A stretch of DNA of 64,000 bases, taken from NCBI GenBank assembly GCA_963809965.1, contig CAWELU010000006.1, positions 1 to 64,000 of the forward strand, given 5' to 3'. The first letter of the stretch is position 1; the number at the start of each line of letters is the position of its first letter. This document shows, piece after piece, positions 34,553 to 44,305 of this stretch. Under the pieces are notes generated by a model. The model was not told where the DNA came from. It saw nothing but the letters and a program-made list of their open reading frames with translations, and made no database searches. Origin of the DNA: CAIWHR01 sp963809965 (GTDB lineage Bacteria > Pseudomonadota > Gammaproteobacteria > Burkholderiales > Casimicrobiaceae). The translations under genes and the position numbers were made by a program.

Positions 34553-36074
34553 TCAGCGTACACGCTCACGGGTTGTCCCGAGCACACCGGCCGCAAGCAC
34601 TACGCCGCGCGCCTTGAACGTGCGTGGCTGCCTGATGGTCCACGTACCTGGCCGCCCGGTCGCGACGGCGACTTCCTGCCCGGACGCGCACGCTTCCTCG
34701 GCTTCGCCGCGAAGGCTCGCCGCAAGCGTCGCCAAGGCTTCCTCGGTGTATTTCGCCAGCAGTTCGATGTCGGGGACAGCCTCGGCGATGGCGATGAACG
34801 CGATCTGATAGCGATCGACGTAGTTCACTCCGGTGATGTTCAGCACCTGTCCCGGCGCGACCACCGAGACTGGCAGCGCGAGCTCGATTTCGGCACCCAT
34901 CAGGTAGCGCTTCTCGGTGAATCCGACAGGGTTCGACACGACCAGATTGGCGAGCAGCGGCGCATCGCGCATCCCCAGCCCCTCGAACAGGCTCGGCAAG
35001 CCGTGGGCGATGACCGAGTGCAGCATCGCGCCGTCGGCCGTTCCACCATGGAGTTGGCCTTTCACCATCTGCGTCTTCGCCTTGATGGCGTCGAGCCGCG
35101 CGACGGGATCGAGATCCGGCGCGCCCAGCGGAATCTGCACCAGCGCGATCCGATTGCCGCCCGGGCCGCCGCCGAGGGCGACCGGCATGTCCGCCACTAG
35201 CGGAGTGCCCGGGGCCTGGCCCTTGTCCTCGAGGTAGCGAATGACCGCCATGTCGAGCATCGTGAGCAGCATGTCGTTGACCGTCGCGTCGCGCCGCTTT
35301 CCCAACACCTTGATCTCGCCGAGCGAAAGCGTGCAATGCGCGAACGAGCGGTGCGCCGATGGCGCCGCCCTTAGCACGCCGGGAGTTGCGACGAACGGCA
35401 GCGGGACGCCCGTCCCGGACCCGAGCGTCGCCATGCCCTGCTGCCACAGCAACTGATAGAACGACACCAACGTGCGCGCACCCGCGGCGCCCATCCGCCA
35501 CAGCTTGCCGGCGCGGCGCACCAGAGGATGCTGCTCTCGCCGGGCCGACGTGGCGCCTTTGACGCCCTCCCACATGGCCCGTACGACCCGGTCCTTCGGC
35601 GACGCGGAAAACCATTGCGCAAGGATCTTCATGAACCCGACACCGTCGACGATGCCGTGATGCATGCGCGCGTACAGCGCGACGCACCCGTTCTCGAGCC
35701 CGTCGATCAGGTAGAAGTCCCACAGCGGGCGTGACCGATCGAGGAGCGCCGGATGCAACTCGCAGATTTTCGCGTACAGCACTTCCGTCGTTCCGGGCGC
35801 CGGCAGCGTTATCCGGTGCACATGGTGCGTGAGGTCGAACGCCTCATCGGGGACGAGCGAGGGCAGTGACGTGGGCGACGTCACCGTGAACTTGCAGATT
35901 GAACGGAGCACCCACCGGACGGCGCATCATTCGCTCGTAGAGCACGTCTGCAAACGGACGTTTCCCACGCTGCGGCGGCGGCCTCAGCACGATCAGCGGC
36001 CCTACGTTCATCGGCCGCTCAGCCGTCTCCAGGAGGAAGAACGCGAGATCGAGTACCGCGAGACGGTGGGTCAT
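34553..36074 (-). CDS. Wax ester synthase/diacylglycerol acyltransferase (WS/DGAT), one frameshift
   Basis: WS/DGAT enzymes esterify acyl-CoA with fatty alcohol or diacylglycerol to make storage wax ester or triacylglycerol. The N-terminus MTHRLAVLDLAFFLLETAER is in one frame. A shift near 35900 leads to KFTVTSPTSLPSLVPDEAFD in the next. The active-site motif HHxxxDG is present in VALYARMHHGIVDGVGFMKI. The C-terminal domain includes ATVNDMLLTMLDMAVIRYL, NRIALVQIPLGAPDLDPVAR and LVVSNPVGFTEKRYLMGAEI with the PxGP-like NPVG. Length is about 506 residues, slightly above average, with a polar tail. AAGGAG 9 nt before the ATG supports 36074. Confidence 0.88.
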
Positions 36075-36137
36075 CGGAAACTCTCCTTACGTCGCTATCT
36101 GGGCATCTTGCTGGCGTACGCCCGCGATCCCGATCGA

Positions 36138-38705
36138 TCAGCGGCGTCCGCCGAAACCGCCGCCGCGGAATCCGCCGCCACCGCCGAACCGGCCACCCCA
36201 ACCGCCCCCACCGCCGAATCCGCCACCGCCGAATCGATCACCGCCGCCGAATCCACCGAATCCACCACCGCCACCGAAGCGATCACCGCCCCCGAATCCG
36301 CCATCGCCGCCGCCGTAGCGTTGCATTGGGCTCGCCTCGCTGAACCCGCCAAACCGGTCGCCGCCTGAGCTGCGCGCCTGCGACTCCTTGTCGGCCCACG
36401 ACGTGTCGCCCGATGCACCCGACCACCCGCTCGATGAGTGCTGCTGCCAGCCGTCGCCGGTGTTCTTGTACACGTTGCCGTTGACGTCGGCGTAATGGTT
36501 GTTGCCGACACTCGCGGTCGCCCAGGTGTTGGTATTGCCGGTCTTGGCGTTGTAGGTCGAGCCGCCGCCGACGTGCGCGTCGCCCTCCGGCCCCGCGGTC
36601 GTCGCGCCGGCGCGGTTGTAGGTGCTGCCGCCGGCGCCGGTGGCCGACACGGCCGACCCGGTCGAGCGCTGGCCGCTGTACACGTTGTAATTGCTGCCGC
36701 GCGCCACATTGCCCGACGCACCGGCCGCCGTGTTGAACGTCCGGTCGTAGCCGCGCGATGCATTGCCCGTCCACGCGTTGTACTGGCGCCCCGCGTTGAT
36801 GTCGCCGGTCGTGCCACGCGCCGTGGCGTAGGAACCGGAGAACGTCGTTCCCGCGACGCCCGCCGCCCGCGTACCAGCTGCGCGTACCCGAATACGTCGC
36901 GTTGCCCCAATGGCCATAGACGTTCGCGCTCGCGGTGGCGCAGCAGGGATAACCGCCCCAGTAGGCGGGGGCATACCACGCGCCGCCCCAGTACGGCTCC
37001 AGCCATGCCGCAGTGGCGAGACCCATCGCGAATCCGTACGTGTAGCCGACCCACGGGTTGTAGACCGGATAGGCCGCGACCCCGTACGTATACGGCGGCG
37101 GATACCAGACGGTTCCGATCCACGGCGCGTACGCATAGCCGGTGCCGTAGACGATCGTTCCGTAGGGCGAGACCACCGTCCCGAGATAGCCGGGCGTGTA
37201 GCCGACGTACACGTATTGCGGCGTCGCCTCGTAGATCCGCACGTACGTCACGTAATAGATCGGCGACGACGGCGGAATCGTGTAGATCACCGAGGGCACC
37301 GACGTCGCGATCACCCAGGGGCCCGTCAGCTGCGTGGCGGTGAACCAGACGCCGGCGACGACCGCATAGTACGAATTGGGCGCCACCTGGATCATCGGCT
37401 CGGACGAGTTGACCACATAGCTCAATGGCGTGCCGGGAATCGCCGCGTACTGCGGCGGCCCGTCGAAGCTCGGTGTGAACGTCGGCCCGTTCTTGAGCGG
37501 CACCGTCGCCGTCTGCGGAATCGAGTTCTCGATCACCGCTTCCTGCGCCTGCGGCGTGCCGGCGACCGTCGGCAGAATTGCGCCGGCGAGCGAATGCGGC
37601 GGGATCTTGCGCGAAATCGGCCGGCAACGCGTCGCTGGCCACGAAGGTCCACGGCCCGCCGATGCGCGGCGGACCGGAACCAGCGCCCGGACATCAGCAC
37701 GTAATAGTTGTTGTTCGCCGTGTCGATCAGCACGTCGCTCGTCGTGTTCGACGCCCACAGCAGCTGCGTGCCGACGATCGGCACGAAATCGGGCTGGCCC
37801 TTGAACACGATCAGCTCGGTGGGAACCTGCGACGTGTAGATCGCGGGCACGCCGTTCGCAAGCGAGGGTTTGGGATTGGCTTTCGCCCCGCCGTCCAGCA
37901 GATCGACGACGCCCTTCTTCGACAGCTCGGCGGCGATGTCATTCATCGCGCTGGCCATGAACGGGCCCGGCGAAGACTGCGTCCACGGACCGGAAAGCGA
38001 GCTCGACTGGAGCCAGCCATCGTAGACGTGGATATAGAAATTGTCGCCGAGGCCGCCCTGCAGGATCAGCGCGCGCGTGTTGATGACGCGATTCGCCCGG
38101 GAATGTCCGGGTACCGGCTTGATCACGGGCGCACCGTCGATGGGCACCAGGATCGCGGGCGAATAGCTGACGATCACCTGCGGCGGATTGTTCTGCACCG
38201 GCACCGTCGGCGGCTTGATGCCCGCGAGCGCCAGCGACGCCTGGAGGCGATCGAGCGCGATCGACTTGACGCTCTTGGCGAATTCCTGCTGCAGCTCGGC
38301 GGTGTAGGCGGCACCGTGATCGGGCAGCGTCGGAAAGTCGGCCTTCGTGATCTTCATGTCCTCGAAGACGACGGTGCGGGCGACCTTGTCCACCTGCGTG
38401 CGCGCGTTGGCGAAGATCACGCCGAACGTCTCTTCCTTGGCGTTCGTCGGCTTGATCGCGAGCGCCGACCGGAAGTCGATCCGGTTGCCTTCCCACTTGC
38501 TGACCTGCGGCTGATAGACGAGGACCTGGCCGTTCTTGAGATCCACCACGCGCGGCCATGGATCGGCGGGAAGCTGCTGTGCCGTCGCCGCTCGCGCGGC
38601 AGGTGCCACGGCGGCGGTGGGCGATTGCGCGTAGGCGATCGGGCAGAGGCCCGGCGTCACGATGGCGGCAAGTGCCAAGGAGGTGAGCAATATGCGTGGT
38701 TTCAT
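36138..38705 (-). CDS. Large exported Tyr/Pro- and Gly-rich protein, two or three frameshifts
   Basis: The signal peptide MKPRILLTSLALAAIVTPGL ends near AYAQS. The mature N-terminal domain (PADPWPRVVDLKNGQVLVYQ, then PQVSKWEGNRIDFRSALAIK) and repeated WxxAxxLxGPW-type segments (YDGWLQSSSLSGPWTQ, VWFTATQLTGPWVIATSVPS) follow. After shifts near 37600-37690 a Tyr/Pro-rich part continues (YVYVGYTPGYLGTVVSPYGT). After a shift near 36870, thread-like repeats (GNASRGYDRTFNTAAGASGN, YADVNGNVYKNTGDGWQQ) lead to a Gly/Arg tail (GGFGGGDRFGGGGGFGGFGG). Total about 855 residues. It resembles proteins annotated as carbohydrate-binding family V/XII. A cell-surface or extracellular role is likely, but activity is unknown. 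Confidence 0.7.
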
Positions 38706-38812
38706 GATGTCGCGTAGGTCCAGAAAGGTCCCGGCCCGCGGCCGGTCGATAATCTTACTTGCCTTGTTGCGTGGCGCCTACGATCGCGCGGCGACGCAAT
38801 GCTATTCCGAAT

Positions 38813-39634
38813 TCACTTCGGGAACATGAACTGCACCTGCGCCCGAATCTGCCAGTTCGGTCCGTCGTCGGGCCGCACCACGTTGTAATAGGCGGAAATC
38901 TGCGTGTTCACCGGCAGCTTGCCCAAGTGGAAGATCTTGCCGACGCCGCCGCCCAACGGCACCGTCCACTGATCGCCGCTGTCGGCCTTCCAGTCGACGG
39001 TGGCGATCGGCGCGCTGGTGAGGTAGAAGCCGCCCTCGAAATTGTAATTGACGAACGGCTGGATCAGGCCGTTGTTGTACGAGCCGCCGCGCTTGTCGCT
39101 GGTCAGCGACCAGATGTTGTTGACCAGCACGCCAACCACCCATGGGTCGCCGTGCTCCAGATGCAGGACGACGAACGAGGGGCCGAGGCCCCAGTTCTTG
39201 TTGCCGAGCTCCGAGTTGCTGTTCGTCGGAATCTGCACGACCGGCCCGACACCCCAGATCACTCCCTTGGGCACCGCCGGTGACAGAAACGCCGTGAACA
39301 CCGTATCGCCGGTGCCGTTGGTCCGGTCGTCGCCGGGATAAAGCGACGGCATCGAGATCACCGGCAGGATGGTGCGCGTGATGATGTTCCACTCCTTGTT
39401 GATCTCGATCGGAATCACCGGCTGGATGTTGAGCACGTTCTGGGTGCCCTTTTCCGGCCCGAAGTTCAGATTCGTGTTGTTCTGGAACGGCACGCTGATC
39501 AGGTTGCCGACCGGGTTCTGCGCGAGCTTCGCGAGTTCCTCGGCGCTCATTTCGGCGCGGGCAGGGGAAACTGCGAACGGCGCCAAGGCCAATGCAGCGG
39601 CAACGAGCCATTGTTTGCCGAGTCTGGAGGTCAT
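38813..39634 (-). CDS. Outer-membrane transporter-like beta-barrel protein
   Basis: This complete 273-aa protein has signal peptide MTSRLGKQWLVAAALALAPF, cleaved near SPARAE. The conserved start of the mature chain is ELAKLAQNPVGNLISVPFQN, and beta-barrel-like alternation follows (GPVVQIPTNSNSELGNKNWG, QPFVNYNFEGGFYLTSAPIA). It ends in an aromatic C-terminal strand QIRAQVQFMFPK, typical of outer-membrane barrels. The family is usually annotated as neuromedin U-like or transporter and is related to phenol-degradation meta-pathway barrels. CGGAGA precedes the start. The truncated relative at 14790-14963 shares its N-terminus. It could take up hydrophobic substrates for the lipid and sulfate-ester genes nearby. 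Confidence 0.85.
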   Translation of the reverse strand: MTSRLGKQWLVAAALALAPFAVSPARAEMSAEELAKLAQNPVGNLISVPFQNNTNLNFGPEKGTQNVLNIQPVIPIEINKEWNIITRTILPVISMPSLYPGDDRTNGTGDTVFTAFLSPAVPKGVIWGVGPVVQIPTNSNSELGNKNWGLGPSFVVLHLEHGDPWVVGVLVNNIWSLTSDKRGGSYNNGLIQPFVNYNFEGGFYLTSAPIATVDWKADSGDQWTVPLGGGVGKIFHLGKLPVNTQISAYYNVVRPDDGPNWQIRAQVQFMFPK

Positions 39635-39757
39635 GAATTTCTCCGTGGTTTCGAAGTCATCGAGACATCAAACCCGATAACGTCATCTCCAACGCAGTAC
39701 GACAAATAAGAACGTGGTCGGGGCTGCAAATTCCCGGCGATCGGCGCGTCGCGGGCC

Positions 39758-40381
39758 TCAGTTAAGATCGGCGTCCTTGAAGAATTTCGTGCCGGACACG
39801 GTGAGCGTGGCAGAGAGCCCCGTCTGCGTCAGCTGATACAGATAGACGCCCGGCGACACCGCGGCGGCGCCGCTGAACATGCCGCCCTGCCCGCCGGCCA
39901 TCGCCGACAGGTTGGCTTGCCCACCGAATTCCCAGCCCTGATTGATGAACTGGCGCAGCGCATTCTCGGTGGTGAAGACGAAGATCAGGCGATTCTGGTT
40001 CACGCCGAACCCCAGCCCTCCCTGCACCTGCACCATCTTCATGAACGTCTGGCGATGGGTGCGCTGGTTGACGACCATGCCTTTGCCGGTCGTGCCGCCG
40101 GCGAAGAAGAGCTTGAGCCCGAAGGTGCTGAAAACGCCATAGCCTGCCGCGCGGTCGATGACGCTTCGGGTGCCGGGTGCCATTTCGTGGAGCGTGGCCA
40201 GCGCATCCTGCGCCATTTCGCGCACCTGGTTCCTCGCCTGGATGATGCGGTTTTCGTTCGGCACCCCTTCGGGCAGCGCTTGTTCGACATCCTTCAGCGG
40301 ATCCCAGGAGAATATCTGCGCCGTGACCGGCGGCGACGCGAGACACATGGCCATCGCGAACAATGCGAGGTGCGAGTTCAT
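39758..40381 (-). CDS. YSC84-like lipid-binding domain protein
   Basis: This 207-aa periplasmic protein has signal MNSHLALFAMAMCLASPPVT. The YSC84 (SYLF) domain starts at RSVIDRAAGYGVFSTFGLKL and has its hallmark segments FFAGGTTGKGMVVNQRTHRQ, TFMKMVQVQGGLGFGVNQNR and NALRQFINQGWEFGGQANLS. It ends SGTKFFKDADLN. The start at 40381 is supported by AAAGGAAA, 6-7 nt upstream. Bacterial members are exported lipid-binding proteins of unclear function. The position between an outer-membrane barrel and fatty-acid genes suggests a role in lipid or detergent handling, by inference. Confidence 0.85.
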   Translation of the reverse strand: MNSHLALFAMAMCLASPPVTAQIFSWDPLKDVEQALPEGVPNENRIIQARNQVREMAQDALATLHEMAPGTRSVIDRAAGYGVFSTFGLKLFFAGGTTGKGMVVNQRTHRQTFMKMVQVQGGLGFGVNQNRLIFVFTTENALRQFINQGWEFGGQANLSAMAGGQGGMFSGAAAVSPGVYLYQLTQTGLSATLTVSGTKFFKDADLN

Positions 40382-40577
40382 TTCGTTTCCTTTCGGACAA
40401 AAGTGATCGGGACGCGCATGCAGAGCGCAACGAACTGATTTTAGCTCTGCAAGTACCGTCGAGGACGGCCCCACCGGGCCGAAGGGATTGATTGTCGATT
40501 TTGCGCGAACCTCGTCCATGCGTCACTTCGTTGCACGGGCGACCTGTGACACGCCTGCCCGTTTCCGGGCCGCTGCC

Positions 40578-42134
40578 TCACGCCGGCTTCCTCAGTTCGC
40601 GCTTGAGGATCTTGCCGGTGGCCGTCATCGGCATCGCGTCAAGTATTTCGACGAGGCGCGGGTACTTGTAGCTCGCCATGCGTTCCTTGCACCACGCGAC
40701 GATGGCGTCGGCAGTCGCCGTCGCGCCCGGTTTCAGCGTGACGAACGCCTTCACCTCTTCGCCATGCGTCTCGTGCGGAACGCCGATCACCGCGGCCTGC
40801 GCGATCGCCTCGTGCGTCATCAGCACTTCCTCCAGCTCGCGCGGGTAGACGTTGAAGCCGCCGCGGATGATCATGTCCTTCAGGCGGTCGACGATGTAGA
40901 GGTTTCCAGCCTCGTCGAGGCGGCCGATGTCGCCGCTGTGGAACCAGCCGTCGCGAATCGCCTCCGCGGTGGCCTCGGGCCGGTTGTAGTACCCCTTCAT
41001 CACGTTGTGGCCGCGGATGACGACCTCGCCTTCCTTCCCCACATCGACGCTCGTGCCCTCGGCGTCGACGATGCGCACTTCGACACCCCAGAGCGGCTTG
41101 CCCACGCAGCCCGGGATCCGCTCGAAGTCGAGGAAGCTGAACGTCGCGACCGGGCTCGTCTCCGAGAGGCCATAGCCCTCGAGGATCGCGATGCCGAATC
41201 GCTCTTCGAACTGTTTCATCACCGCCACCGGCATCGCGGCGCCCCCCGAGAGCCCGAGCCGCAAGTTTGCCGCGATGGCTTTGAGGTCGTGCCGCTCAGA
41301 CGCACCCGGAAGATTGAGGAGCGCGATGAACATCGTCGGCACGCCGGCGAAGATGGTGACCTTGTGCGCCTGCATGGCCCGGAACGCCGCATCCGGGTCG
41401 AAGCGTGGCATGAATACGACGGTCGCGCCGGCCATCAGACCGGTGTTCATCTGCACCACCTGGCCGAAGCTGTGAAACAGCGGCAGCGCGACGAGGTGCA
41501 CGTCGTCGACGGTCTGCCGCATCAGCGCGTGACACGCCATCATGTTCATCGCGACATTGACGTGCGTGAGCTCGGCACCCTTCGGCTTGCCGGTGGTCCC
41601 GGACGTGTACAGGATCACCGCGGTGTCGTTGGCGTCGGTCGCGACCGACGTGCCGGACGGCGACGCATCCTTCATCAGCGCCGCGAGCGTCTGCACGCCT
41701 GCGAACGGCGCCGGCTTTGTCGGGTCCGCGGTAATCATGAACAGGTGCGGGCGCGTGCCAGCCTGCTCGCAGGCCGCTTGTCCCTCCGCGCCCAACGGCA
41801 GCTCGGGCGTGCCCTCGAAGCAGAAGAAGGCCTTGGCCTGCGAATCCCGCAGGTGGTAGGCGATCTCCGGCGCCTTCAGCAGCACATTGATCGGGACGAC
41901 CACGGCGCCCATCTTGAGGATGCCGTAATACACGATGGCGAACTGCGGCAGGTTCGGGCACGCCAGGACGACCTTGTCGCCCCTGCCGATCCCGATTGCC
42001 GCCAAGCCGTTCGCCACCTGGTTGGCAGCGGCGTTGAGCTCGGCGTAGGTGAACTTCCGGTCCGCGAAGCAAAGGGCGCTCTTCGCCGGCAGCAGCGCGG
42101 CGTTGCGCTCGAGGTTGGTGGCGACGTTGATCAT
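40578..42134 (-). CDS. Long-chain fatty acid-CoA ligase (AMP-forming)
   Basis: This complete 518-aa ANL-superfamily enzyme activates a carboxylate with ATP, then forms acyl-CoA. P-loop motif DTAVILYTSGTTGKPKGAEL, motif A4/A5 EGYGLSETSPVATFSFLDFE, the hinge Asp region GWFHSGDIGRLDEAGNLYIV, DRLKDMIIRGGFNVYPRELE, and the catalytic Lys near the end in MPMTATGKILKRELRKPA. Length and order fit a medium- to long-chain acyl-CoA ligase. It starts 13 nt after the alkylsulfatase stop, so it is the third gene of the HAD-alkylsulfatase-ligase transcript. It would activate fatty acids made by oxidising the released alcohol. Confidence 0.9.
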   Translation of the reverse strand: MINVATNLERNAALLPAKSALCFADRKFTYAELNAAANQVANGLAAIGIGRGDKVVLACPNLPQFAIVYYGILKMGAVVVPINVLLKAPEIAYHLRDSQAKAFFCFEGTPELPLGAEGQAACEQAGTRPHLFMITADPTKPAPFAGVQTLAALMKDASPSGTSVATDANDTAVILYTSGTTGKPKGAELTHVNVAMNMMACHALMRQTVDDVHLVALPLFHSFGQVVQMNTGLMAGATVVFMPRFDPDAAFRAMQAHKVTIFAGVPTMFIALLNLPGASERHDLKAIAANLRLGLSGGAAMPVAVMKQFEERFGIAILEGYGLSETSPVATFSFLDFERIPGCVGKPLWGVEVRIVDAEGTSVDVGKEGEVVIRGHNVMKGYYNRPEATAEAIRDGWFHSGDIGRLDEAGNLYIVDRLKDMIIRGGFNVYPRELEEVLMTHEAIAQAAVIGVPHETHGEEVKAFVTLKPGATATADAIVAWCKERMASYKYPRLVEILDAMPMTATGKILKRELRKPA

Positions 42135-42147
42135 GACGCGGCGTGGC

Positions 42148-44253
42148 CTACGGTATACCCCGCGTGTCCGATTGAATCACCTCGAACGGGTCCTTCGGCT
42201 TCTCGGGCGCGGGCGCCTTCACCGGCTTGGTGCCGGGCACCAGCTCGAAGTCCGGCGTGAACTGGACCAGCGTGCCTCTGAGCTGGTCGAAGGGTTTGCG
42301 ATCGCCCTCGAACTTCGCCTTGCCGGCGGCGATCAGCTGATCGAACGTGGCCTTTCCGCCCATCACCTGTTCGAGGTCGACCCGATTGACCGTCACGGTC
42401 AGGTTCGGATTCTTCGCCTGCTCGCCCTTGATGCTGGTGAGCGTCGAGTTGCTCATTTCCACCGCGAACTTCTCGCCGTTGTCGGGTGTGACCAGGTTGA
42501 TCGTGAACTTCATGCCTTCCGCCTTCTTGCTGTCCACGAGGATGGCGATGTAGTCGAGCCACAGCTCGGTCGACATGCCGCGGATCGTGTCCGGTCCGGT
42601 GGTCTTGGGTGGCACTCCCCCGGGCATCCCCGAGCGCAATTCCAGAGCCGCTGCGAGGAAGCTGTTGCGCACGCTCGTGCTTTCCTTCTGATAGCCGATC
42701 TGTTCGAAGGCGTCCGCCAGCAGGTCCTTGGCCGCCTGGTTGCCCGGTTCGGCGTAGACCAGCTTGTTGAGAATCTCCGTGGCTTCCCGGTACTTGCCCT
42801 GGTCGTAGAGCTCCCTGCCCTTCTTCATGATCGGGGCGGCGCCGCCCATCATCTCGACGTACAAGGGGGCAGAGTCACGGGGCGATAGCGGTATCAGCGT
42901 GGTCGGATTGGCGTCCCAGTACCCCAGGTAGCGGTTCAGCACGCCGCGACTGTTGTGCTCGGTGGAGCCGTGGTAGCTGCGGGCCGCCCACTGCTGCTGC
43001 AGACTCATGGGCGGCTGGTACACGTTGTGGATCTCGTTGATCGTTACTCCCTGGTTGGCAAGATGCAGCACGCCGTTGTTGAGGTTGGCGTAGGCGTCCC
43101 GCTGCGTGCGCATCACTTCCTGCACGCGGGCATTGCCAAAGCGCGGCCAGCTGTGCGAGGCAAACATCACCTCCGCCTCCGTACCGAAGCGGTAGAGGGC
43201 GGCATTTACGTGCTTGGACCAGATGTGAGCATCCCGGATCAACGCACCGCGCAGCGTGTAGATGTTGTGGATGGTGCCGGTGATGTTCTCCGCGGCCCAG
43301 AAGGCCTTGAACTCCGGGAAGTAGGTGTTCATCTCCGCCGGCGCCTCGGTGCCGGGCGTGTTCTGGAACACCATCTTCACGCCGTCGATGGTCACTTCCT
43401 CGAAGTCCTTCGTGATGTAGCGGCTCGGCTGGATCAGGCCGGTGTTGCCGGCGGCGGTGTTCTTGCCGATCGCCTGGTCCACGTGGCCGAAGGGGTTGCG
43501 CGGCAGCAGCAGGCCGTACTGGAAGAACGCCCGCCGCACCATGGCATTGCCCGCGTAGACGTTCTCGGCGATCGCATGCTCCATGAAACCGACCGGGGCA
43601 ATCACCGGCACCTTGCCGCTTCTGACGTCGGCCTCGTCCACGACACCGCGCACGCCGCCGTAGTGATCGGTGTGGGAGTGGGAGTAGATGACCGCCGCCA
43701 CCGGGCGCTTGCCCAGCTTCTCGTTGACGAAATCGAGCGCGGCCTTGGCGGTTTCCCTGGCCGTCAGCACGTCGATCAGGATCCAGCCCGTATCGCCCCT
43801 GACGACGCTCATGTTGGCGAGGTCGAAGCCGCGCACCTGATAAATCTTGCCCGGCACGACTTCGTAGAGGCCGTAGGCCATGTTCAGGATGGCCTGCCGC
43901 TGCAGCGACGGATGGATGCTGTCGAAGTCCTTGCCCTGCAGCAGGAACTCGTAGCTGCCCATGTCCCAGGCCACGTTGCCGGCCTCTGCCATGATCTGCT
44001 TGTACGCCGGGGCAGCGATGAAGCCCTTCTTTGCTTCCTCGAAATCGCGTTTGTCCTCGAACGGCAGGGTCTTGCGCAGACCGTTCTGCAGCTCGATCGT
44101 GTACGCCGAAGGCGGCTTGCCCTTCGGGTGGAAGTGCTTGCCTTCCATCGCGGCCGGGTTGGCTTGCGCGCCGGCGTCGCTGGCCACGAAGGCCGCTGAA
44201 CTACACGCGAAGATCGCGGCGGCAAGGACCGATGCCTGTCGTCTCACCTTCAT
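42148..44253 (-). CDS. Alkylsulfatase (SdsA-type metallo-beta-lactamase fold)
   Basis: This complete 701-aa exported enzyme hydrolyses primary alkyl sulfates such as SDS to alcohol and sulfate. The signal peptide is MKVRRQASVLAAAIFACSSA, cleaved near DAGAQ. The zinc motif HxHxDH is in VIYSHSHTDHYGGVRGVVDE (H192, H194, D196, H197). Further metal and substrate segments are MVFQNTPGTEAPAEMNTYFP and AEVMFASHSWPRFGNARVQE. A dimerisation domain follows (GRELYDQGKYREATEILNKL), and the C-terminal SCP2-like domain (EQAKNPNLTVTVNRVDLEQV) ends with a Pro-rich tail. CGGAG lies before the ATG. It lies between the HAD gene (52-nt gap) and the acyl-CoA ligase (13-nt gap). Confidence 0.93.
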   Translation of the reverse strand: MKVRRQASVLAAAIFACSSAAFVASDAGAQANPAAMEGKHFHPKGKPPSAYTIELQNGLRKTLPFEDKRDFEEAKKGFIAAPAYKQIMAEAGNVAWDMGSYEFLLQGKDFDSIHPSLQRQAILNMAYGLYEVVPGKIYQVRGFDLANMSVVRGDTGWILIDVLTARETAKAALDFVNEKLGKRPVAAVIYSHSHTDHYGGVRGVVDEADVRSGKVPVIAPVGFMEHAIAENVYAGNAMVRRAFFQYGLLLPRNPFGHVDQAIGKNTAAGNTGLIQPSRYITKDFEEVTIDGVKMVFQNTPGTEAPAEMNTYFPEFKAFWAAENITGTIHNIYTLRGALIRDAHIWSKHVNAALYRFGTEAEVMFASHSWPRFGNARVQEVMRTQRDAYANLNNGVLHLANQGVTINEIHNVYQPPMSLQQQWAARSYHGSTEHNSRGVLNRYLGYWDANPTTLIPLSPRDSAPLYVEMMGGAAPIMKKGRELYDQGKYREATEILNKLVYAEPGNQAAKDLLADAFEQIGYQKESTSVRNSFLAAALELRSGMPGGVPPKTTGPDTIRGMSTELWLDYIAILVDSKKAEGMKFTINLVTPDNGEKFAVEMSNSTLTSIKGEQAKNPNLTVTVNRVDLEQVMGGKATFDQLIAAGKAKFEGDRKPFDQLRGTLVQFTPDFELVPGTKPVKAPAPEKPKDPFEVIQSDTRGIP

Positions 44254-44305
44254 CTCGCTGCTCCGTTTCCTGTCGAACTTTGCAAGCCGCGTCCGCCGCG
44301 TTCCC

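Noticed and set aside
36150..36310. Short repeated units that could suggest a CRISPR array
   Set aside because: The units encode the Gly/Arg-rich tail (GGGDRFGG) of the exported protein; there are no equal-length unique spacers.
40488..42260. 590-aa open frame on the plus strand
   Set aside because: It lies opposite the acyl-CoA ligase with all ANL motifs; rich in His, Arg, Val as expected for a mirror frame.
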